From contig NZ_CP073100.1 of NCBI RefSeq assembly GCF_018137965.1, positions 310,001 to 374,000 on the forward strand: DNA of 64,000 nucleotides, in the 5' to 3' direction. The stretch's first letter is position 1. Each line of letters starts with the position of its first letter. The position numbers and the translations under genes were made by a program. The notes beneath the pieces were generated by a model. It worked only from the letters and a program-made list of their open reading frames with translations, did no database searches and was not told the DNA's origin. Shown here piece after piece: positions 1-8,890 of this stretch. The stretch is from Luteolibacter ambystomatis. GTDB lineage: Bacteria > Verrucomicrobiota > Verrucomicrobiia > Verrucomicrobiales > Akkermansiaceae.

Positions 1-334
1 CATCACGGGCGGCGCGCACGGCGTGGGCGGTGCCCCAGGGCTTCACGCGGCCCTCCGGCACGGAGAAACCTTCCGGGAGGTCTTCGAGCTTCTGGAAGAC
101 GTAGTCGACCTCGATCTTGTCGGCGAAGCGTGCGCCGACGGTTTCCTTGAAGGCCTCCGCGAAATCCTCGCGGATGATGAAGACCACGCGGCCGAATCCG
201 GCACGGATGGCATCGAAAACGGAGTAGTCGAGGACGGTTTCGCCGCTGGGACCCATCGGGTCCATCTGTTTGAGGCCGCCGTAGCGGCTGCCCATGCCTG
301 CGGCAAGGACCAGGAGAGTCGGTTTCGTGGACAT
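1..334 (-). CDS. Sugar-phosphate nucleotidyltransferase, N-terminal part (cut by window edge)
   Basis: This is the first 111 codons of a protein that runs off the left end of the window. The start is the ATG at 334. The N-terminus (LLVLAAGMGSRYGGLKQMD) is the glycine-rich nucleotide-binding loop of NTP transferases that join a nucleotide to a sugar phosphate. The GxGSRxGGxKQ form resembles UTP/dTTP:sugar-1-phosphate enzymes acting in cell-envelope sugar synthesis. GPSGETVLDYSVFDA follows, a typical second block. The substrate cannot be decided from the fragment. No neighbour on the same strand is close enough to suggest an operon. Confidence 0.8.
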   Translation of the reverse strand, partial: MSTKPTLLVLAAGMGSRYGGLKQMDPMGPSGETVLDYSVFDAIRAGFGRVVFIIREDFAEAFKETVGARFADKIEVDYVFQKLEDLPEGFSVPEGRVKPWGTAHAVRAARD

Positions 335-511
335 AAGACTAAAGACTAGACTGCAAACGTAAGGTACGGGCGGGGTTATGGGGTAAGGCCCGGGGTTGGG
401 CAATGGCAATTTCCGGAAGCCCCTGAAGCGGAATATCCCGGAAGGAGCGGCAGAAGATTTCCGCAATCCCGGGCCGGACGCAAGATCGGTGGAATCACGG
501 GTTTGGAACGG

Positions 512-545
512 AAAAAGCCCGCTTCCACGGCGGGAAACGGGCTTT
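512..545 (-). terminator. Rho-independent terminator
   Basis: AAAGCCCG (514-521) pairs with CGGGCTTT (538-545) and an inner TTCC/GGAA extends the stem. Read on the minus strand the hairpin ends in a T5 run. It lies 23 bases after the stop of the esterase gene at 568. Confidence 0.8.
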
Positions 546-567
546 GGGAAGGGGCTGAAACAACGGG

Positions 568-1365
568 TTACTTCAACACCGCGTTTTGGACGAGAAAATC
601 GACGATGGGGGCGGGGTCTTTCAGGGAATGCGGATGGTGGTCCACGCCGGGCTTTAAAATCACTTTGATGATGCCGCCAGCAGCCTTGTACTTTTCCTCG
701 AAGAGCTTCGTGTTCTCCTCGTAGGGGACGACCTTGTCCGCATCCCCGCAGACGGCGATCACGGGGATCTTCGCCTTGGCGAGCTTTTCCGCCTGATCGA
801 GCGGGTTGCCGCTGAAGGTCTTCGCGGTCTCCTCGGTGAGCTGATAGATGGCCAGCGCCTGTGACCAGCATTGCGCATTACCGGGGCCCTTGCCCTTGCC
901 GCCGGGCCAGGAGCGGATGTCCATCACCGGTGCGTCCAGATAGAGTCCTGCGGTATTTTCCGGATGAGCGGCGGCGTAGTTTACTGCGTAGAGGCCTCCA
1001 CGGCTGAAGCCTTCCAGGACGACGCGGTTGTTGAGGTGATGGGTCTTCACCACCTCATCGTGGAATTTGTCCATCAGCTTCACTGCCGGAGGCGCGCCGT
1101 ACATGTCGCTGATCTGGAGATAGGCCACATGCCAGCCTTTCGCCAGCAGGGCGATGTCGCCCTGCGGTTCGTGGCCGAAGAACTCGGTGCGGTAGATCCA
1201 CGGGTTTCCCGGCGCGGGGGTCTTGGGTTTCACCAGAATCGCGTTCTTGCCCTCCACCTGGAAATTCACCTGCTCGTAGCCGTTCCATTGGGCGGCGGGT
1301 GAAGAGACGGCAGAGAGGGTGAAGGCCGAGGCCAGACAGCAGATGGAGCGGACAAAAGACGACAT
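568..1365 (-). CDS. Secreted alpha/beta hydrolase (esterase-like)
   Basis: A 265-residue protein with an N-terminal signal peptide (MSSFVRSICCLASAF..., cleavage probably after SSPAA). The nucleophile elbow is GFSRGG, the expected GxSxG form. A late GDADKVVPY supplies the acid and a late DHHPHS the catalytic His, the usual hydrolase order. The start at 1365 is chosen because GGAAG sits five bases upstream; TTG (1404) and ATG (1377) are in-frame alternatives. It follows the fusion gene at 1401-3956 in the same direction, so the two are probably co-transcribed. It acts in the periplasm or on the cell surface; the substrate is unknown. Confidence 0.75.
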   Translation of the reverse strand: MSSFVRSICCLASAFTLSAVSSPAAQWNGYEQVNFQVEGKNAILVKPKTPAPGNPWIYRTEFFGHEPQGDIALLAKGWHVAYLQISDMYGAPPAVKLMDKFHDEVVKTHHLNNRVVLEGFSRGGLYAVNYAAAHPENTAGLYLDAPVMDIRSWPGGKGKGPGNAQCWSQALAIYQLTEETAKTFSGNPLDQAEKLAKAKIPVIAVCGDADKVVPYEENTKLFEEKYKAAGGIIKVILKPGVDHHPHSLKDPAPIVDFLVQNAVLK

Positions 1366-1400
1366 GACGGCTTCCATACGAAGGGTCGCCGCGGATTTGG

Positions 1401-3956
1401 TCAACTCTTCAGCAGCGCGCGGAAGCCGCCGGGCAGGTGGACTCCGGCAATGGCGAGTCCCAGCATCGGCAGCGGCGTGCCCGGCGGATAGGCGAGATAG
1501 CGGCCCTGCCAGTCCGGGTGATACTTGCGTTTGAAGCTGAAGAGCGACTTGTAGCCATAGTACTTGTCGAAGTTCTCGAACAGGAAGCGGGTGGCTTTTT
1601 CCTGGCGGTTCGGTTCGCCGTCTTCCTCGGTGCGCACATCCGCGAGCGGGGCATTGCCGAGGCTGATCTCGGTAACACCCTCGCTGCGGAAATGGTTGAT
1701 GCTTTCGAGAATGAGGAAGTCCATCAGGCCGCCGTTGCGCGCCTCGACGGTGCCGCGCATCAGGTCGAGCGTGCGGCCGGTCCCCTGCTTGTAGGGCAGC
1801 CAGGTGGCGAAGGCTTCCACGCGGCCCTCGGCATTCCGGACGACACCGGCACCGCGGCCGCGGATCGATTCCACATCGAAGGCTCCGAGATCGAAGGTCA
1901 TCTCGCCGCCGTGTTTCGCGTCCAGCCAGTTGTCGGAGACCAGCTTCATCTGGGCCTCGATGCCATGGTCCGGCGAGGGCTTGGCATCGTACCAGGTGAA
2001 GGTCATGTTTTCCTTCCGCGCGCGGTTGCCGGCGGTGCGGAGGTTCTGGAACTTGCCTCCCTGAAGGTTGAACTCATCCGGCTTGAGGCGCGCGTCCTCG
2101 CCGACCTTGAAGGTGACGAAGCCTTCCTCCTCATAGATCGCACGGTTCGCGGTGTGGGCGCAGTAGAAGATCGGCACCCAGTCCTGGCGGCGGGCGAAGC
2201 GGTTGAAGGCGTGGATGATTTCCTGGCGCTTCTCCGGCGCGCAGATCGGATCGGCCAGAGCCACCGCGAAATTACGCCACAAGGCGTAGGCCACCACGCC
2301 ATCCTCATCCTTGGTGAAGAAATAGCGTTTGTCCGCCAGCAATGCGAAGGTGTCCATCGGATCGCCGCCGTGGCGTTTGATGAGTTCATCCACCTTGTTC
2401 CGTTCCTCATCGGTGCCAGTCGGGAAGCGGCGTTGTAGCACCGGGCGCAGCATCAGTCCGAGCACGAGGAAGCAACTCAGCAAACTGCCACCCCGCAAGG
2501 TGCGGAGGAAGGCCCGCACCGCACGGCTGCCGTCCTGGTCGTACTCCGTATGGCGCAGCAACAGGGCCTGCACGGAACCTTTCGCGCAATCGGCCCAGGA
2601 AACCTCTTCGCCGAATTCGCGGCGGTCGCTGAACTGCTTCAGACCCAAGGCACCGTAGATGAACAATCCGAGCGCGAGGATCGCGGCAAGGCCCAGCGCC
2701 ATGCGCAGCGAGGAAGCATCCGAGCGAGCGATGAATTCCTTCCGCCAGCGGATCAGCGGTACCAGCAGCACCACCGCTGCCAACGCGTGGTGCCAGTCGA
2801 AGGCGCGCGAAAGGTGCAGCACCGCGGACACTGCGAGCATGGCTAGTCCCAACCACCACGCGATGCGTTTGCGGCGGCCCAGACCCCGCGCCAGCACCAG
2901 CAGCGTGATGCCGGAGATGAGCAGCAGCAGACGGCTCTTTTCCGTGACACCCAGCGGCACCCATTGCTGCATCCAGGCCATCACCAGCGGCGGCTTGGTG
3001 AAGAGGGATTCGGAAAGGTCCGCCAATCCCATCACCGCCATCGCCACGACCAGAATGCGGATTGAGTGCTTCTTGGAGAAGATGAAGAAGAGTGCCAGCG
3101 CGATCGCCAGTGCGGCCGCCGGCCACATCGGGGAGAGGCCGAAGGGCAGTTCCATGTGCGGAGGCGGCACGGCCTTGCTGTCATCGCCGAGCACCCATTC
3201 CACCCCGTTGTTGATCCAGTCTTGGAAGGAATCGTCGGGGCCATCGAAGCCGTGGTTTGCGCCCGGCACGGTGTAGAGCGTGTTGGGGGAGTGGAGCGTG
3301 AGTATCCACGCCGTTGAGGCCATGAAGTCCGAGCCGCCGTGGAACTGGGCCACGCGGAGGTTCTTCACGTCATTGGTGAAATCGGAGAGGCCGAAGGTGC
3401 CGGGGCCTTCCGGACTTTTGAGGCCGAGTTCATCGCTCTCCCGCAGGCCATAGCGACCGCGGCTGTCCGCACTGAGCATCATCACGCCCGCCAGGCGGGG
3501 CGGATGATACTTGGATGCGGCGGCGGCCACGGCCTGCACCGCGCCCATGCTCCATCCGCCGTAGATGATCGGGACATCCTCGCCATTGCATCGGCCCGCG
3601 GCATCGGCCGCCAGCTTCGCCATGTCCTTGCCCAGCGTGTCCTGATCGTAGTCGGTGGCGGCATAGTCGCGGCAATCGAAGCCTACCACATATACGCCGG
3701 AATCCTTGATCCATTGGGCGATGGTGTCTTCCCAAGGCGACCAACCGCCATCCCCGGAGCCGAAGATGAAGATCGCACGCGGAGGGGTTTCGTCCGGCTC
3801 GTAGAGGCGCACCACCGCCTTGCCATGGTTGAGTTCCACGGTGGCTTTTGGCACGGGCGAATCCTCTTCCTCGTCATCCGCCAGCACCCGCATCGGCAGG
3901 GTGAGGAGGATCAGGCACCAGAGCAGGGTCAGGAACGCGGAGAATCGCTGCGGCAT
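1401..3956 (-). CDS. VirJ/AcvB-like hydrolase fused to MprF-type aminoacyl-phosphatidylglycerol synthase
   Basis: An 851-residue membrane protein. Residues 1-26 are a signal peptide. Residues 55-260 form an alpha/beta hydrolase with GSGDGGW (66-72), GGWSMG (nucleophile near Ser136) and ANHGFDG (His near 235). SGDGGW is the hallmark of the VirJ/AcvB family, whose Agrobacterium member AcvB hydrolyses lysyl-phosphatidylglycerol. Four or more membrane helices follow at about 278-440 and one near 490. Residues from about 520 to the end are a DUF2156 domain, the catalytic part of MprF/LpiA enzymes that move an amino acid from tRNA to phosphatidylglycerol. The flippase half of MprF is missing. The protein therefore seems to carry synthase and hydrolase on one chain. 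Both domain assignments rest on motifs and overall pattern, and the amino acid used is unknown. Confidence 0.78.
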   Translation of the reverse strand: MPQRFSAFLTLLWCLILLTLPMRVLADDEEEDSPVPKATVELNHGKAVVRLYEPDETPPRAIFIFGSGDGGWSPWEDTIAQWIKDSGVYVVGFDCRDYAATDYDQDTLGKDMAKLAADAAGRCNGEDVPIIYGGWSMGAVQAVAAAASKYHPPRLAGVMMLSADSRGRYGLRESDELGLKSPEGPGTFGLSDFTNDVKNLRVAQFHGGSDFMASTAWILTLHSPNTLYTVPGANHGFDGPDDSFQDWINNGVEWVLGDDSKAVPPPHMELPFGLSPMWPAAALAIALALFFIFSKKHSIRILVVAMAVMGLADLSESLFTKPPLVMAWMQQWVPLGVTEKSRLLLLISGITLLVLARGLGRRKRIAWWLGLAMLAVSAVLHLSRAFDWHHALAAVVLLVPLIRWRKEFIARSDASSLRMALGLAAILALGLFIYGALGLKQFSDRREFGEEVSWADCAKGSVQALLLRHTEYDQDGSRAVRAFLRTLRGGSLLSCFLVLGLMLRPVLQRRFPTGTDEERNKVDELIKRHGGDPMDTFALLADKRYFFTKDEDGVVAYALWRNFAVALADPICAPEKRQEIIHAFNRFARRQDWVPIFYCAHTANRAIYEEEGFVTFKVGEDARLKPDEFNLQGGKFQNLRTAGNRARKENMTFTWYDAKPSPDHGIEAQMKLVSDNWLDAKHGGEMTFDLGAFDVESIRGRGAGVVRNAEGRVEAFATWLPYKQGTGRTLDLMRGTVEARNGGLMDFLILESINHFRSEGVTEISLGNAPLADVRTEEDGEPNRQEKATRFLFENFDKYYGYKSLFSFKRKYHPDWQGRYLAYPPGTPLPMLGLAIAGVHLPGGFRALLKS

Positions 3957-4078
3957 GTGCGGGGTGGATCTAACTTCAACAGGGTGGGATCGTAAATCGG
4001 AATTGGCGGGCGGGAACGTGACCTACGCGCCGCCGCCTTCAACGTTTACAGGACATCGCGCCCTTGCATGATGCCGCC

Positions 4079-4861
4079 ATGTCCGTCCTTCCGGAAGCCA
4101 CCTTTCTGCCCACCCAGTTCGATTGTGAACCGATCCTCATGGATCAGATCAGCAACCGGCCCGGCCACCAGCGCTGCATGGTGGGGGATGGCGAGCTGCT
4201 GCTGGTCGCCCATGAGGTGCCGGTGGTCGGCCGGTCGGATCGCGAGGCGCTGTTTTTCTGGAAGCGGCGGGACGGCAAGTGGATCGGACCGGATGGCAAA
4301 CCCGGCCTGTTGGCGCTCGAGCAGCTTCTCGATCGGTATTCGGACGCCATCGATGCCCATGCCGCCGTGGTCGATGAGGCGGACACCGCCAGCGAGATCT
4401 TCGGCATCCTGCGTCACGCCGGGCCGCTGGCACGGGCCTCGCGGAATCTGGTCCAATCCCTCAACCAGGTGCTGGACGTCGATCAGGATGATCGGGTGAT
4501 CCGCGCCTTGCGGGACCGGGCGGTGGACATCGAGCGCGCCGCCGAGCTGCTGCATGCCGATACCCGGCTGACGCTGGAATTCTGGCAGGCCGAACGCTCC
4601 GAGCAGCAATCGCTGGCCGCGGACAAGCTCAACCGCATTGTTTTCCGCTTGAACCTCCTTGCCGGATTTTTCCTGCCGCTGGTGGCGCTCGGTGGGTTGT
4701 TCGGGATGAACGTCGATCTCCCGGCCTTTGTGAAACCCTTGTTCTGGTGGATCGTCCTCACCGGCTTCCTGACCGGTGGAGCCATTTTGTATTATGCCAA
4801 ACGGAAGGCGGAGAGAGAAGCCGCCCGCCAGTTGGAGCAGAACCGGGAAGACGGCCTGTGA
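4079..4861 (+). CDS. CorA/ZntB-family metal ion transporter
   Basis: A 260-residue protein. The C-terminal fifth holds two membrane helices separated by a GMN tripeptide in GGLFGMNV, the selectivity signature of CorA-type channels for Mg2+, Zn2+ or similar cations. The first two thirds are a soluble, mostly helical cytoplasmic domain rich in charged residues, as in the CorA funnel. It is shorter than E. coli CorA (316 residues). The ATG at 4079 is used; an in-frame TTG lies 15 bases earlier. It is a single gene divergent from the fusion gene on the other strand. The ion cannot be told from sequence. Confidence 0.8.
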   Translation: MSVLPEATFLPTQFDCEPILMDQISNRPGHQRCMVGDGELLLVAHEVPVVGRSDREALFFWKRRDGKWIGPDGKPGLLALEQLLDRYSDAIDAHAAVVDEADTASEIFGILRHAGPLARASRNLVQSLNQVLDVDQDDRVIRALRDRAVDIERAAELLHADTRLTLEFWQAERSEQQSLAADKLNRIVFRLNLLAGFFLPLVALGGLFGMNVDLPAFVKPLFWWIVLTGFLTGGAILYYAKRKAEREAARQLEQNREDGL

Positions 4862-4865
4862 GAGG

Positions 4866-4925
4866 GGGTACCGAAACCCCGGTTGAAGCCCCTTCGTCCC
4901 GTTGGGATGAAGAAGGCTTCGGTAC
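4866..4925. repeat. REP-like palindromic element
   Basis: ACCGAA (4870-4875) can pair with TTCGGT near 4918-4923, enclosing the smaller palindrome CGTCCCGTTGGGATG (4895-4909). The same core, CRTCCYNNNRGGAYG, recurs three times at 9981-10142. It is probably a dispersed bacterial interspersed palindrome. Confidence 0.45.
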
Positions 4926-4981
4926 ACGCTCTGAGGCATCGGGATTTCGGTGGAGGCGGAATTACCCATCTCGCCGGTCGC

Positions 4982-5325
4982 TGTGAATAACTCGGGAACA
5001 TCTCCACAACTCCCTTGAAATTGCCGGTGCCGGCCTAACGGTGCAAAAACGCAAATTGCGCGATTTCAGAACTCTAACAAAACCCGTTCAGCTATTTCCA
5101 ACAGTTGTTCACCAGTTGCGGGCGGTGGATGAGTCGGGATTGGATTGCAAGTGTCTGATATTGAATTGAATGGGTGTTCTTTTGTGGATTTCCCGCGCTT
5201 CCTCACAAGTTGTTCACAGCTATGGCGATTCACGAATAGCGGCGGACGGAAAAATGCGAAATGCCTCTACCATGGGAGTTCCACGGCGATGGTGGCAAAT
5301 TAGTTCGGATTTCCGTTGTGAATAA
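4982..5325. other. DnaA-box-like cluster in non-coding DNA (origin-like)
   Basis: The gene-free stretch 4862-5388 carries two perfect matches to the DnaA box TTATNCACA, read as TGTGAATAA at 4982-4990 and 5317-5325. There is a one-mismatch copy TTGTTCACA at 5210-5218 and weaker copies at 5000-5008, 5105-5113 and 5183-5191. The DNA around 5041-5230 is visibly richer in A and T than its surroundings. No coding capacity is seen. It could be the chromosomal origin, a DnaA titration site or chance; dnaA and dnaN are not nearby. Confidence 0.4.
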
Positions 5326-5388
5326 CTTGTCGGGAAATCCGCGATGAAGCGATTTCATCGGTGCAAGCTCTGCGCAATCGTTCGCATG

Positions 5389-5712
5389 TCAGCGGCGCAG
5401 CCGGGTGTCCGTAACGGGACCTGCGAACAGCCGCAGCACCGAACCGACCAGCCCGCCGACGATCTTCACGACCAGCAGAAGCACGCCGACCACCACGCCG
5501 ACGGTGAGCAGCAGGCCGAGCGCGATCACTCCGAGGACCACCCACAGTGGCCACCAGCGCATGTCGAGCTGCTTCACACGACCCTGCCAGCCTTGTTGCC
5601 AGGAATGAGTCTGCTGCGGCTCTGGAGCAGCTTCGTCCACGTGCGGCCGTGGGGCCATGCCGTCGACTTCCAGCACCTCCACCTCGATGGGATCGTTCAC
5701 GGCGGCCAGCAT
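5389..5712 (-). CDS. Small membrane protein of unknown function
   Basis: A 107-residue protein. An acidic, proline-containing head (about residues 1-50) is followed by one long or two adjacent hydrophobic segments (about 52-85), rich in Val, Leu and Gly, and a short basic tail. The ATG at 5712 is preferred over a TTG 24 bases upstream. It lies 67 bases after the rho stop on the same strand and may share the yebC-rho transcript. No family is recognised. Confidence 0.55.
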   Translation of the reverse strand: MLAAVNDPIEVEVLEVDGMAPRPHVDEAAPEPQQTHSWQQGWQGRVKQLDMRWWPLWVVLGVIALGLLLTVGVVVGVLLLVVKIVGGLVGSVLRLFAGPVTDTRLRR

Positions 5713-5779
5713 GGACCCGGGAGGCCGCCTTCGCAATGCGAAGACGGCGGGGATTTTGGAAGCGGGTATCGCGGCAGGA

Positions 5780-7669
5780 TCAACCCTTGATCTCCAGCAG
5801 CATCTGCGGGTTGTTCGGGAACTTCTTCAGGAAGAACAGCAGGCGCTCCATGGCCTCGACCGGACGGTGGCCGGAGAGGCCGCGGCGGATGAGGTGGATC
5901 TTGTGGAGCATGTGTTCCGCCAGCAGCAACTCCTCGCGGCGGGTGCCGGACTTGAAGATGTCCACGGCGGGGTAGATGTAATTCTCGGCGATCTTGCGAT
6001 CGAGCACGAGTTCCATGTTCCCGGTGCCCTTGAACTCCTGGAAGATGGCTTCGTCCGCCTTCGAGTTGGTTTGGATCAACGCGGTGGCGAGGATGGTGAG
6101 AGAACCACCGCCGCGGGTATTGCGGGCGGCGGCGAAAAGGCGGCGGGGAACTTCCAGCGCGCCGACGGTGATGCCGCCGCTACCGGTGCCGCGGCCATGC
6201 TGGCGCATGCCGTGGTTGTAGGCGCGGGCAAGGCGGGTGATGGAGTCCATCAGCAGAAAGACATCCTTGCCAGCTTCCACCAGACGCTTCGCACGCTCGA
6301 TGGCGAGCTCGGCGATACGGCAGTGGTTGCGGGCGCCATCGTCGTTCGAGCTGGCGTAGATTTCCACGTCCGGCAGGGCGCGGCGGAATTCGGTGACTTC
6401 CTCCGGACGCTCGTCCACCAGCACGATCATGAGGTGGAGGGTTTCGTCGTATTTCTCACGCACCGCCTCCGCCATGTGCAGCAGCAGGGTGGTCTTGCCG
6501 GAACGGGGAGGGGAAACGATGAGGCCGCGCTGGCCGCGGCCGACCGGAGCCATGATGTCCACCACGCGGGTGGTGAAGCGGTCCGGCGTGGTCTCGAAGC
6601 TGATGCGCTTGTTCGGATTGATCGCCTTCAGCTCCTCGAACATCGGCAGCTTCCGGGATTCTTCCGGGGGCAGGCCGTTGATGGTGGTGATCTCCACCAG
6701 CTGGGGACCGCGCGGTCCTTCCTGGGCGTAGCCGTGGATCCAGTGGCCGACACGCAGGCCGTGGCGGCGCACTGCTTCCGGCGGGACAAAGACATCGTCG
6801 CGAGCCTGGTCGAAGCGTTTTTCCGGGACGCGCAGGAAGCCGAAACCCTTTGGCGCGAGCTCCAGCATGCCGTTCACCTCGACCTTCGGGCCGGAGAACT
6901 GCGGCTGCTGCGGGCGGCGTTCGCCCTGATCCTGACGCTCATGATTTTCATGGCGCTGGCCTTGACCCTGCCGGGTATCCTGGACTTCTCCGCGTGGATC
7001 GTTCTGGCGCTCACGGTCGCGTTCACGACGGCGCTTGCGCTTGTCCCGGCGGCGTTTGCTGCGGCTGTCGCGCTGGCCGTCCTGCGGGCCACCACCGCCA
7101 CCTTCGCGGTTTTGTGGATGATCCCCGTGTTGCTCACGCGGTTCGCGCGGTTCACGGAACTCCCGCTGTTCGCGGGGCTCGCGCGGTTCCCTTTGTTGGT
7201 TCACCGGGCCACCACCGGGGACGCGGCCATACTTGCGGGGCTGCTCTTCGCCACTGGAGGCGGGAGCGGGCTGGGAGGATATTTCGCGGACCGGTTCCGG
7301 TGTGGGAGCGGACTCCCGTTGCTCCAGCCCGGAGATGGACTCGCGGGCGTGAGCTTCATCAGATGCAGCGGCCCTGGCGGCTTTCTTCGCGGCCTTTTTC
7401 GCCACCTTCTTTTTCACCGGAGCCGTTTCGGAAGATTCGGAAATGGCCGCAGGAACCGGTGCGGGTGGTTCAGGCGCCGGAGCGATCACAGCCTCGTCCT
7501 TGATGGCGGCAGCCTTTTTCGCGGTTTTCTTCGCGGCGGTTTTTTTCACAGCCGTTTTCTTGGCGGCGGTTTTTTTCGCGGCGCGTTTGCGGGCCGGGGC
7601 GGGGCTTTCTCCCGTCGTCTCGATGGAATCGAACGGCAGCAGGGTTTCCTCGTTGAAATCGTGGATCAT
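5780..7669 (-). CDS. rho: Transcription termination factor Rho with long disordered N-terminus
   Basis: A 629-residue hexameric RNA helicase that ends transcription. The conserved core starts near residue 260: the RNA-binding OB fold with GFGFLR (about 274-279), the Walker A loop SPPRSGKT (about 385-392), Walker B LLMDSITRLAR, and EFKGTGNMEL near the end. E. coli Rho is 419 residues. The extra N-terminal part (about 1-255) is low complexity: histone-H1-like AAKKTAAKK repeats, a Glu/Pro stretch, REPREPREQ repeats, then a dense Arg/Lys/Asp tract. Such extensions occur in Rho of several phyla, where they add RNA binding or promote condensates. It is 24 bases downstream of yebC on the same strand. 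Confidence 0.97.
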   Translation of the reverse strand: MIHDFNEETLLPFDSIETTGESPAPARKRAAKKTAAKKTAVKKTAAKKTAKKAAAIKDEAVIAPAPEPPAPVPAAISESSETAPVKKKVAKKAAKKAARAAASDEAHARESISGLEQRESAPTPEPVREISSQPAPASSGEEQPRKYGRVPGGGPVNQQREPREPREQREFREPREPREQHGDHPQNREGGGGGPQDGQRDSRSKRRRDKRKRRRERDRERQNDPRGEVQDTRQGQGQRHENHERQDQGERRPQQPQFSGPKVEVNGMLELAPKGFGFLRVPEKRFDQARDDVFVPPEAVRRHGLRVGHWIHGYAQEGPRGPQLVEITTINGLPPEESRKLPMFEELKAINPNKRISFETTPDRFTTRVVDIMAPVGRGQRGLIVSPPRSGKTTLLLHMAEAVREKYDETLHLMIVLVDERPEEVTEFRRALPDVEIYASSNDDGARNHCRIAELAIERAKRLVEAGKDVFLLMDSITRLARAYNHGMRQHGRGTGSGGITVGALEVPRRLFAAARNTRGGGSLTILATALIQTNSKADEAIFQEFKGTGNMELVLDRKIAENYIYPAVDIFKSGTRREELLLAEHMLHKIHLIRRGLSGHRPVEAMERLLFFLKKFPNNPQMLLEIKG

Positions 7670-7693
7670 CCGGAAGCGGGTGGAATGGAAAAA

Positions 7694-8446
7694 TCAGTCG
7701 CCGAGTTGTTCGAGGACGTCATCCGCGACCTCGAAGTTGGTGAAGACGTTCACGGTATCGGCGTAGTCGTCGAGAATGTCGTAGAGGCGCAGGATCTGCT
7801 TGGCGGTTTCCAGATCGGAAACCACGGCGGGGTTCTGGGCGATGGAGACGAGCTTTTCGGAAACCGGCGGAAGGCCGGCGATGCGCAGCGCATTGGCCAC
7901 GGTGCCCAGCTCGTTCGGGGCGGTGTAGAGAATGTGCTCGGACTCGTCGCTCTGGACATCGTCCGCACCGACCTCGATGGCCACATCCATGATGCGGTCC
8001 GCGGCCACGGCATCGGCGGCCAGGCGGATCTCGCCCTTGCGGTTGAACTGATAGGAAACGCTGCCGGGAGTGGCCACGCTGCCGTTGTTCTTGGTGAAAA
8101 TCGTCCGCATGTCTTGGGCCGTGCGGTTGATGTTGTCCGTCGCCATCTCGATGATGAAGGCGGTACCGGACGGGCCGTACGCTTCGTAGGTGACTTCCTG
8201 GATGGCGGTGCCGCCGAGTTCGCCCGTGCCCTTTTTGATCGCGCGTTCGATGTTTTCCTTCGGCGTCGAGACGGCCTTGGCGTTGTCGATGGCGGTACGC
8301 AGGCGCGCGTTGGTGGACGGATCGCCGCCACCGGCACGTGCGGCGAGTGCGATCTCATGGGCGCACTTGCTGAACACCCGGCCGCGGATGACATCCACGC
8401 GCGCCTTGATGTGTTTGACCTTGGACCACTTGTTGTGACCGGCCAT
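7694..8446 (-). CDS. yebC: YebC/PmpR (TACO1) family protein
   Basis: A 250-residue member of the YebC family, described both as DNA-binding regulators and as translation factors that relieve stalling at polyproline. The start MAGHNKWSKVKHIKARVD is the diagnostic N-terminus and fixes the start at 8446. GTGELGG and the acidic middle section match the family and the length is normal. It is followed 24 bases later by rho, so the pair is probably one operon. A role in translating the many proline-rich proteins of this window would fit but is inference. Confidence 0.95.
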   Translation of the reverse strand: MAGHNKWSKVKHIKARVDVIRGRVFSKCAHEIALAARAGGGDPSTNARLRTAIDNAKAVSTPKENIERAIKKGTGELGGTAIQEVTYEAYGPSGTAFIIEMATDNINRTAQDMRTIFTKNNGSVATPGSVSYQFNRKGEIRLAADAVAADRIMDVAIEVGADDVQSDESEHILYTAPNELGTVANALRIAGLPPVSEKLVSIAQNPAVVSDLETAKQILRLYDILDDYADTVNVFTNFEVADDVLEQLGD

Positions 8447-8890
8447 GAATAATTCGGGTCGGGTTGGGAAAATGAGGATGGGAGGATGTCCCGGTGCATG
8501 AGGGCACCTTCGGGGGACGATATGACAGGCCGGGGAATCAGAAACCTGCCGTCCAGCCACAATGCGAGACACAGGAGGCGGAAACCCCTCGGGCGGTTCG
8601 CAAACGAAACACGCCGCCCTGTCGATCCAACGGGGACAAGATGCGGCTGGTGCGGATGCTTGGCAACTCCAAATTTTCCGGGGGTTTCCGAGCCAGCCGG
8701 ACGTTCTTCCCTTTTTCCGTGGAGGTTTGCCGGCGATTTCAGAGGCCACCAAAATCAGCACCGCGTATCCGCGAGTCCTGGGATCATTCGTGAAAATCCG
8801 GGAACATTCGTGGTTCGGACCAACGGGAGGTTGACCCGTGATGGGACGGAGTCTAGATGCTAGGGACATCTCCGGCTAACAACCTTTACC
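8447..8890. other. Gene-free divergent promoter region between yebC and mdh
   Basis: No convincing open frame is seen in these 444 bases. They separate the divergent yebC (minus) and mdh (plus) and should hold both promoters. A two-tier hairpin is visible at 8488-8518: GTCCC/GGGAC around GGTGC/GCACC, with a TTCGG bulge. It lies in the yebC leader. No known RNA family was recognised. Confidence 0.4.

Noticed and set aside
5657..8452. A 931-codon open frame on the plus strand
   Set aside because: It is the opposite-strand shadow of rho and yebC, produced by GC-rich codons; its product has no domain and a biased composition.
8447..8890. Structured RNA gene such as SRP RNA or RNase P RNA
   Set aside because: A hairpin is visible but none of the conserved blocks of these RNAs were found.
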